Shown: piece by piece, positions 1 to 4,168 of the stretch | How the letters are laid out: the number at the start of each line of letters is the position of its first letter | Numbering within the stretch: position 1 is the first letter of the stretch | DNA from: an uncultured beta proteobacterium | Lineage (GTDB): Bacteria; Pseudomonadota; Gammaproteobacteria; Burkholderiales; Rhodocyclaceae | Direction of reading: 5' to 3' | Assembly: GCA_903933395.1 (NCBI GenBank) | Contig: CAIZKA010000176.1 | Span: 1 to 8,204 of the forward strand | Length of the DNA: 8,204 nt | Made by a program: the position numbers and the translations under genes | Notes under the pieces: generated by a model | The model's database searches: none | Told to the model about the DNA's origin: nothing | What the model saw: only the letters and a program-made list of their open reading frames with translations

Positions 1-2
1 AA

Positions 3-364
3 TGGTGGAGGCGGCGGGAATTGAACCCGCGTCCATAAGTGCGCCACAGACAGTTCTACATACTTAGCCGCGTCATTTGATTTGACCCGCAACACGCCGA
101 CGGACAGGCTGGTTGCAGGCGATTCGCTAAGTTTTCGAACCGTGCATCGCGACTCCGCACAGCCTTATCCCACGTATATGATTCCGATGCAGCTTGCGCT
201 GCCTGGCCCGTGAGAGAACCAGTTCGGAAGCCAGCCGCTGTTAAGCGGCTAGAGCGAAACGCTCGTCGTTGGCAGTTAGTGCGTTCCGGATGGATTTACG
301 AGGTACCCAGATCCTCGGTATGCCCTGCATGCTTTGTCACCCATGTCGAAGCCATGTCGCCCCC
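3..364 (-). ncRNA. ssrA: transfer-messenger RNA (tmRNA, SsrA), complete, one-piece
   Basis: Rescues stalled ribosomes with SmpB: it enters the A site as an alanyl-tRNA mimic, then serves as mRNA for a degradation tag. On the minus strand the 5' end is GGGGGCGACATGGCTTCGAC, the usual tmRNA start. The 3' end has a T-arm (GCGGG TTCAATT CCCGC, plus positions 14-30) and an encoded CCA (plus 3-5). The 5' GGGGGCG can pair with 3' CGCCUCC to form the 7-bp acceptor stem next to discriminator A, which fixes both ends and gives 362 nt. The internal reading frame encodes ANDERFALAA and a TAA stop. It is a single uninterrupted molecule, not the permuted two-piece form. It lies 50 nt downstream of the phosphatase gene on the same strand. 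Identification is essentially certain; the ends could shift by a nucleotide or two. Confidence 0.97.
241..273 (-). other. tmRNA proteolysis-tag reading frame (ANDERFALAA)
   Basis: Within the tmRNA, minus-strand codons GCC AAC GAC GAG CGT TTC GCT CTA GCC GCT TAA give A-N-D-E-R-F-A-L-A-A-stop. The GCC at plus 271-273 is the inferred resume codon. The AND(E/D) start and the ALAA end match the standard tag layout; the terminal LAA is the ClpXP/ClpAP recognition end known from E. coli. The stop codon is followed by a GC-rich hairpin sequence, as in other tmRNAs. Confidence 0.95.
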
Positions 365-411
365 TGGATGGTGCGGACCAGATGCTGCCTGATCCGCGGA
401 TTGCAAGCGGG

Positions 412-440
412 ATTCTAGCGTTTTGCCGCGGCGATGCCCA
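412..440 (-). promoter_or_regulatory. candidate sigma-70 promoter for ssrA, overlapping the stop codon of the upstream phosphatase gene
   Basis: On the minus strand there is TGGGCA (plus 435-440, 4/6 to TTGACA), a 17-nt spacer, then TAGAAT (plus 412-417, 5/6 to TATAAT). The first three bases of the -10 are the TAG stop of the phosphatase gene. Transcription would begin near plus 405, giving a precursor with about 40 nt of leader before the mature tmRNA 5' end at 364, which RNase P would remove. No better -10/-35 pair was found in the 50-nt gap. Read-through from the ubiG operon is the alternative. Confidence 0.45.
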
Positions 441-1074
441 GAATATCTGCGGGCGAGGCGGCGATGGCGTCCGCGCCCCAATGCGCCGGCGGCTTGCCGT
501 CGCCCAGATAGCCCCAGCCGGCGACGATGGTCTGCATGCCGGCGACACGGCCGGCGATGACGTCGCGCTCGTCGTCGCCGATGTAGATGCAGTCGCCCGG
601 CGCGATTCCCATCACGGCGCTGGCCAGATGCATCGGATGGCCATGGGGCTTGGCCCGCCGGGCGCTGTCGCCGCAGACGATGCAGACACAGCGCTGGCGC
701 AAGTCGAGTCCTTCCATGAGGGGAATCGCAAAACGCAGCGACTTGTTGGTGACGATGCCCCAGGGAATTGCCCGCGCTTCCAGTTCGTCAAGATGCTCGG
801 CCATGCCGGCGAACAGTCGTGTGCCGACACAGAGCGCGTCCTGGTAGATGGCGAGGAAGCGCCGCTGCAGGTCGGCATAGGCGGCATCGGCCGGCGTGAT
901 GCCGAGGCCGGCACCGATCATGCCGCGGGCGCCCGAAGAGACGTGCGGGCGCAGCATTTCCATCGGCAGCGGGGCGCGACCCTGTTCCTGCAGCAACTGA
1001 TTGAGTGCCGCGCCGAGGTCGGGCGCCGTGTCCGCCAGCGTGCCGTCGAGGTCGAAAAGTACGGCTTCAGGCAC
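415..1074 (-). CDS. mupP: HAD-family sugar-phosphate phosphatase, MupP-like (N-acetylmuramic acid 6-phosphate phosphatase; family name phosphoglycolate phosphatase, Gph)
   Basis: A 219-residue cytoplasmic HAD phosphatase. The four HAD motifs are present: DLDGT with nucleophile D8 and acid/base D10; T109 in IVTNKS; K142 in KPHGHP; and the Mg-binding GDDERD at 166-171. Residues 20-80 form the helical cap. The start is GTG at 1074. Upstream in-frame sequence lies inside ubiG and encodes UbiG in another frame, so the longer frame is not used. GTGCCTGA is shared with the ubiG stop, an 8-nt overlap suggesting translational coupling. Blocks such as SSGARGMIG, WGIVTNKSLRFAIPLM and GYL....P..WGAD, together with the place directly after ubiG, resemble Pseudomonas MupP. 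MupP dephosphorylates MurNAc-6-phosphate for the AmgK/MurU cell-wall recycling route. Automatic pipelines would probably call it gph, and phosphoglycolate activity cannot be excluded. The HAD phosphatase class is certain; the substrate is inferred. Confidence 0.85.
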   Translation of the reverse strand: MPEAVLFDLDGTLADTAPDLGAALNQLLQEQGRAPLPMEMLRPHVSSGARGMIGAGLGITPADAAYADLQRRFLAIYQDALCVGTRLFAGMAEHLDELEARAIPWGIVTNKSLRFAIPLMEGLDLRQRCVCIVCGDSARRAKPHGHPMHLASAVMGIAPGDCIYIGDDERDVIAGRVAGMQTIVAGWGYLGDGKPPAHWGADAIAASPADILGIAAAKR

Positions 1075-1774
1075 TGCGCCGCGCCCGCAGCAGGTAATTG
1101 ATGTCGGTATCGCCGCCGACCACGCCTTCACGCGTGAACGGGTTGTAGCGCAGGCCGGTGATTTCGAGGACTTCCAGCCCGGCATCGCGGCACAGGCGCG
1201 CGAGTTCGGCCGGCTTGAGGAAGCGCGTGTAGTCGTGGGTGCCGCGTGGCAGCAGCCTGAGCAGGTATTCGGCGCCGAGCACCGCCACCAGGTAGGCCTT
1301 GGCGTTGCGGTTGATGGTGGAGAGAAACACCTGGCCGCCCGGCTTGACCAGGCTGGCGCAGGCGGCGACGGTGCTTGCCGGATCGGGCACGTGCTCGAGC
1401 ATTTCCAGGCAGGTGACGACGTCAAATCCGGCGGGGGCTTCCGTGGCCATGGCTTCGGCGGAGATCAGGCGATAGTCGACGACCTGCCCGCTCTCGTACA
1501 GGTGCAGGCGTGCAATCCCGAGGGCCTTGTCGGACAGGTCGATGCCGGTGACCACGGCGCCCGCGGCCGCCATGCCCTCGCTGAGCAGGCCGCCGCCGCA
1601 ACCGACGTCGATCACGTTCTTGCCCTTGAGCTCCGCGTTCCGGTCGATCCATGCCAGGCGGGCAGGATTGATATCGTGCAGGGGGCGGAACTCGGAGTTC
1701 GGATCCCACCAGCGGTGGGCCACTTCCCCGAACTTGTCGAGTTCCTCCGGATCGACGTTGGCGCTTGTGTTCAT
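1067..1774 (-). CDS. ubiG: UbiG, bifunctional ubiquinone O-methyltransferase
   Basis: This 235-residue protein matches the family length. UbiG is an S-adenosylmethionine-dependent enzyme that performs both O-methylations of ubiquinone biosynthesis (on the 2-polyprenyl-6-hydroxyphenol and 3-demethylubiquinol intermediates). The N-terminal signature KFGEVAHRWWDP (residues 14-25) followed by EFRPLHDINPARL (28-40) is diagnostic. SAM motif I is VIDVGCGGG (54-62). The acidic GIDLS follows at about 76-80, and FDVVTCLEMLEHVPDP carries the post-motif II region. The start ATG at 1774 gives the conserved N terminus, though only a weak Shine-Dalgarno is visible. The last 8 nt overlap the GTG start of the phosphatase gene. 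No convincing promoter is visible in the 94 nt upstream, which is largely filled by paired hairpins after the ompA terminator, so how it is transcribed is unclear. Confidence 0.97.
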   Translation of the reverse strand: MNTSANVDPEELDKFGEVAHRWWDPNSEFRPLHDINPARLAWIDRNAELKGKNVIDVGCGGGLLSEGMAAAGAVVTGIDLSDKALGIARLHLYESGQVVDYRLISAEAMATEAPAGFDVVTCLEMLEHVPDPASTVAACASLVKPGGQVFLSTINRNAKAYLVAVLGAEYLLRLLPRGTHDYTRFLKPAELARLCRDAGLEVLEITGLRYNPFTREGVVGGDTDINYLLRARRSA

Positions 1775-1802
1775 GGCGGTGTCTCAGCTCATTTCAGTAG
1801 TT

Positions 1803-1867
1803 GTTCCCGCCATGACCGGGCGGGAACACAAGTCCTAGGATATCGTCCCCGCGCAAGGAGCGGGGAC
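1803..1867. repeat. REP-like pair of inverted-repeat hairpins in the ompA-ubiG gap
   Basis: Two near-identical hairpins lie in tandem. The first pairs GTTCCCGCC (1803-1811) with GGCGGGAAC (1819-1827) over a 7-nt loop. The second pairs GTCCCCGC (1845-1852) with GCGGGGAC (1860-1867), also over a 7-nt loop. Both arms follow GT(T/C)CCCGC. The 17-nt linker contains the perfect palindrome TCCTAGGA. They sit between a terminator and the next gene and have no T-tract of their own, as expected for repetitive extragenic palindromes (REP/BIME or Neisseria dRS3-like elements). Whether the unit recurs elsewhere in the genome cannot be seen from one window. Confidence 0.6.
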
Positions 1868-1869
1868 AT

Positions 1870-1899
1870 AAAAAAAAGCCCTGCTGGGCAGGGCTTTTT
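1870..1899 (-). terminator. Rho-independent terminator of ompA (possibly bidirectional)
   Basis: A perfect 7-bp GC-rich stem, GCCCTGC (1878-1884) with GCAGGGC (1888-1894), has a 3-nt loop. On the minus strand it is followed by eight T residues, and on the plus strand by five, so it could stop transcription both ways. It begins about 17 nt after the ompA stop codon. It would insulate ompA, usually very highly expressed, from ubiG. Confidence 0.92.
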
Positions 1900-1915
1900 C
1901 CGGAGTCAGGCAGGA

Positions 1916-2638
1916 TTACTTGGTGCCGATGACTTCGATATCGACGCGACGGTCGGGTTGCAGGCAATCGACGACCTTCTTGCTCTTGGCGCCCTTGCAC
2001 TGATCAGGCTTGGTGACCGGCTGCTTCTCGCCCTTGCCTTCAGAGTAGACGCGGTTCGCTTCTACACCCTTGCTCACCAGATAGGCCTTGACGGCATCGG
2101 CGCGCTTCTCGGAGAGCTTCTGGTTGTAAGCATCGCTACCGAAGCGGTCGGCATGACCGACGGCGATGATGACTTCCAGCTTGATGCCCTTGATGTCTTG
2201 CGACAGTTTGTCGAGCTTGGCCTTCCCTTCGGGACGCAGATCAGCCTTGTTGAAGTCGAACAGGGCGTCGGCGGCCAGGGTTACCTTCTGCGCGGCGGGC
2301 TTGGGTGCCGGAGCAGGGGCCGGGGCCGGAGCGGGAGCGGGCTTGGCCATGGGAGCGGCAGCCATTGGCGGCTCGCACTTGGCTTTGGGCATCAGATCCT
2401 TGTCGCACTCGCAACCGATCGGGTACTGGCCGTACATGACGCTCTCGGCAGCAGCCGGGGTCCAGAAGTTGGTACGCCAGCACAAGCCGAAATTATTTTT
2501 GGTGACGACGCCACGCTGGTCGATCACGTAAGGAATAACTTCGCCGGCCTTTAGGGGAATCGCGACGTTTTGGGCAAATGCCGAGGCGGAAAGCCCGAGC
2601 AAGGTGGCGAGCAGCAGAGAATGTTTTGCACTAATCAT
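1916..2638 (-). CDS. ompA: OmpA-family outer-membrane/peptidoglycan-anchoring protein precursor
   Basis: This 240-residue exported protein links the outer membrane to peptidoglycan. Residues 1-22 are a typical signal peptide (K5, a hydrophobic core, AFA before Q23). The mature N-terminal part (about 23-90) is too short for an eight-strand beta-barrel and carries C53, C76, C78 and C88, a layout common in betaproteobacterial OmpA proteins. An Ala-Pro linker (100-112) leads into the OmpA C-terminal domain (118-237). That domain keeps D164 (GHADRFG) and R179 (LSEKRA), 15 residues apart, as in the diaminopimelate-binding pair of known OmpA proteins. C214 and C225 may form a disulfide. ATG 2638 is chosen because it starts the signal peptide and has AAGGGGA upstream; the frame extends 42 codons further without function. 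It has its own candidate promoter and terminator, so it is probably transcribed alone. Confidence 0.93.
   Translation of the reverse strand: MISAKHSLLLATLLGLSASAFAQNVAIPLKAGEVIPYVIDQRGVVTKNNFGLCWRTNFWTPAAAESVMYGQYPIGCECDKDLMPKAKCEPPMAAAPMAKPAPAPAPAPAPAPKPAAQKVTLAADALFDFNKADLRPEGKAKLDKLSQDIKGIKLEVIIAVGHADRFGSDAYNQKLSEKRADAVKAYLVSKGVEANRVYSEGKGEKQPVTKPDQCKGAKSKKVVDCLQPDRRVDIEVIGTK
2303..2341 (-). repeat. hexanucleotide (GCNCCN) tract encoding the Ala-Pro linker of OmpA
   Basis: Thirteen codons alternate strictly Pro-Ala (residues 100-112), as imperfect GC-rich repeats of GCN-CCN. The linker separates the N-terminal domain from the peptidoglycan-binding domain. Such a tract is prone to length change by strand slippage; each loss or gain of six bases would keep the frame. 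Third positions vary, which would reduce slippage. Confidence 0.75.
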
Positions 2639-2643
2639 GGATT

Positions 2644-2650
2644 TCCCCTT
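2644..2650 (-). promoter_or_regulatory. ribosome binding site of ompA
   Basis: Minus-strand AAGGGGA ends about 6 nt before the ATG at 2638. It is the strongest Shine-Dalgarno-like sequence in the minus-strand half and decides the start over the longer in-frame extension to 2764. Confidence 0.75.
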
Positions 2651-2695
2651 TTCTTGGGCTAAGTTGTAACGGAATTCAGTATTTCTTTTTCCTTG

Positions 2696-2723
2696 ATGAT
2701 ACTGCACTGCATCAGGAGGCCAA
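2696..2723 (-). promoter_or_regulatory. candidate sigma-70 promoter of ompA
   Basis: Minus-strand TTGGCC (plus 2718-2723, 4/6) and TATCAT (plus 2696-2701, 5/6) are separated by 16 nt. The -35 lies within the last codons of the upstream amidohydrolase gene. Transcription would start near plus 2689 and give a leader of about 50 nt, A-rich at its 5' end, before the ompA ATG. A separate promoter fits the strong terminator after ompA. Confidence 0.45.
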
Positions 2724-4055
2724 GCGAGTATGCCACAAACCTGCGATGTCAAGCAATTCCGCAATATTGATTTGCGATGGAGCGCCGCCAGTCATGACCA
2801 GCTTACCCGCAACCCATGTATGGCTCACCTGTTCGCGGCCGGCGGCATAGACGAGGTGCGAGGCCGGATCGAAGCACGGCTGCATCAGCCATTCGTCAAG
2901 GCGCACGGCGCACAGGTCGGCCGCCTTGCCGGGTAGCAGCGAGCCGACCTTGCCGTCCAGCCCCAGGGCGCTGGCCCCGCCCAGCGTGGCGGCACGCAGC
3001 GTTGCATGCGCGTTCAGGACTTCGGCGTTGCGGCTGGCTCCCTTGGCCAGCAATGCCGCGTGGCGCATTTCATGGAACAGGTCGAGGCGATTGTTGGACG
3101 CGGCCCCGTCGGTTCCCAGGCCGAAATTCAGCCCGCGCGCCTCGATGGCCGCCATCGGCGGGATGCCGCTGCCCAGCTTCAGGTTGGAGGTCGGGCAATG
3201 GGCGAGGTGGCAACCCTCATGCGCCAGCAGATCGATTTCCGCCGCGTCGAGATGCACGGCATGCACGGCGATCAGTTGCGGGCCGAGCAGCCCCAGTCGG
3301 CGCAGTCGCTCGATGGGTCGCACGCCGTGCAGCGTCAGGCTTTCCTCGATCTCGTGGAGAGTTTCATGGACATGCATGTGGATGGGTATTTCAAGCTGGG
3401 CGGCCAGCGTGGCGATCTTTTCGAAGGTCTTGTCGGCAACCGTGTAGGGCGCGTGCGGGGCGAGACAGAAACCGAGCAGCGGGTCGCCGCTCAAGGCGTC
3501 GCGGATCGCCAGGCCCTTGGCCAGATAGTCGTCGGCATCGGCAGCATAGCGGGTGGGAAACTCGATGGCGATGATGCCCAGCACGGCCCGCATCCCCAGC
3601 CTTCTGGCGGCGGAGGCGGCGGCGTCGGGAAAGAAATACATGTCGTTGAAGGTGGTGATGCCGCCACGCAGCATTTCGGCGCAGGCCAGCAGGGTGCCGG
3701 CATGCACGAAATCCGGGGTCGCGTGGCGTGCCTCCGCCGGCCAGATGCGCTCGTTAAGCCAGCGCATCAGGGCCAGATCGTCGGCGTAGCCGCGCAGCAG
3801 GCTCATGGCAGCGTGGGTGTGGAGGTTGATCAGGCCCGGCAGCAGCACCTGGCCGGGCAAATCTAGGGTTTGCTGCGGGCGGAAGCGCTGCAGCGCTTCC
3901 GCGTCGGGCAGGAGCGCAACGATGCAGCCGTCGTTTATCGCCAGTGAATGTCCGGAAAGCGTGATTCCGGCTGGTTCAATGGGGATGATCCACTCCGGGC
4001 GGATAAGCAGGTCTATTTCGGCGGGCGCGGCGTCCGGAGCAGGGAGTGGTTTCAT
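2712..4055 (-). CDS. mtaD: TRZ/ATZ-family amidohydrolase, probable 5-methylthioadenosine/S-adenosylhomocysteine deaminase
   Basis: A 447-residue cytosolic metal-dependent deaminase of the amidohydrolase superfamily. After a small beta-sandwich segment, LPGLINLHTH supplies H79 and H81. H228 and E231 lie in HMHVHET, further His residues in AVHAVHLD (H265, H268), and the metal-binding aspartate in GTDGAASNN (D316). The C-terminal sandwich closes with GSLLPGKAADL (371-381) and VAGKLVMTGG. These are the family's motifs and its usual length. MTA/SAH deaminase is the likeliest role: the equivalent Pseudomonas gene near gyrA and ubiG is known as an MTA deaminase. Other purine or guanine-like substrates are possible. 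The start is ATG 4055; an in-frame TTG lies 12 nt upstream at 4067. Neither has a clear Shine-Dalgarno. It diverges from gyrA, and ompA follows 73 nt downstream. Confidence 0.85.
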   Translation of the reverse strand: MKPLPAPDAAPAEIDLLIRPEWIIPIEPAGITLSGHSLAINDGCIVALLPDAEALQRFRPQQTLDLPGQVLLPGLINLHTHAAMSLLRGYADDLALMRWLNERIWPAEARHATPDFVHAGTLLACAEMLRGGITTFNDMYFFPDAAASAARRLGMRAVLGIIAIEFPTRYAADADDYLAKGLAIRDALSGDPLLGFCLAPHAPYTVADKTFEKIATLAAQLEIPIHMHVHETLHEIEESLTLHGVRPIERLRRLGLLGPQLIAVHAVHLDAAEIDLLAHEGCHLAHCPTSNLKLGSGIPPMAAIEARGLNFGLGTDGAASNNRLDLFHEMRHAALLAKGASRNAEVLNAHATLRAATLGGASALGLDGKVGSLLPGKAADLCAVRLDEWLMQPCFDPASHLVYAAGREQVSHTWVAGKLVMTGGAPSQINIAELLDIAGLWHTRLAS

Positions 4056-4061
4056 GCGCTG

Positions 4062-4090
4062 ATTCAACCAGATTTGGTGCTCCGGGACAA
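4062..4090 (-). promoter_or_regulatory. candidate promoter of the amidohydrolase gene, placing transcription start at its ATG
   Basis: Minus-strand TTGTCC (plus 4085-4090, 4/6) and TTGAAT (plus 4062-4067, 4/6) have the optimal 17-nt spacing. Six bases follow before the ATG at 4055, so the predicted start site is the A of the ATG. The match is weak and an unseen promoter further upstream is possible. Confidence 0.3.
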
Positions 4091-4110
4091 CCCGCCGGGC
4101 TATCCCCGCA

Positions 4111-4119
4111 TGCTAAAAT
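4111..4119 (+). promoter_or_regulatory. candidate extended -10 promoter of gyrA-serC-serA
   Basis: TGCTAAAAT is an extended -10 (TGN plus TAAAAT, 5/6 to TATAAT). No recognisable -35 lies 16-18 nt upstream, where the sequence is CCCGCC-like, as is usual for extended -10 promoters. Transcription would start near 4126, leaving a leader of about 43 nt to the gyrA ATG. It is the only AT-rich patch in the 113-nt divergent gap. Confidence 0.6.
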
Positions 4120-4168
4120 TGCTCCTTTTCACGCCATCGTCCGCCGCAAGCCGGCTGAGGCCGCCTAA

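Noticed and set aside
141..148. Palindrome-like short repeats inside the tmRNA
   Set aside because: They are parts of the tmRNA pseudoknots and stems, not separate elements.
334..1101. 255-codon plus-strand frame opposite the phosphatase gene
   Set aside because: Begins inside the tmRNA gene on the other strand and is the antisense register of a clear HAD phosphatase.
1075..1425. N-terminal extension of the phosphatase frame upstream of GTG 1074
   Set aside because: This segment lies inside ubiG in a different frame. The HAD motif DLDGT starts 7 residues after the GTG, so the extension is not part of the protein.
1001..2554. 517-codon plus-strand frame across ubiG, the hairpin gap and ompA
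   Set aside because: Antisense register to ubiG and ompA, Gly/Ala/Arg-rich composition, and it runs through a terminator and hairpins. No family resemblance.
2639..2764. 42-codon upstream extension of the ompA frame
   Set aside because: The signal peptide starts at ATG 2638 with a good Shine-Dalgarno, and the extension overlaps the previous gene and the candidate promoter.
4056..4067. TTG start 12 nt upstream of the amidohydrolase ATG
   Set aside because: It has no Shine-Dalgarno, adds only four residues outside the conserved domain and coincides with a candidate -10 box. ATG 4055 is preferred, though not proven.
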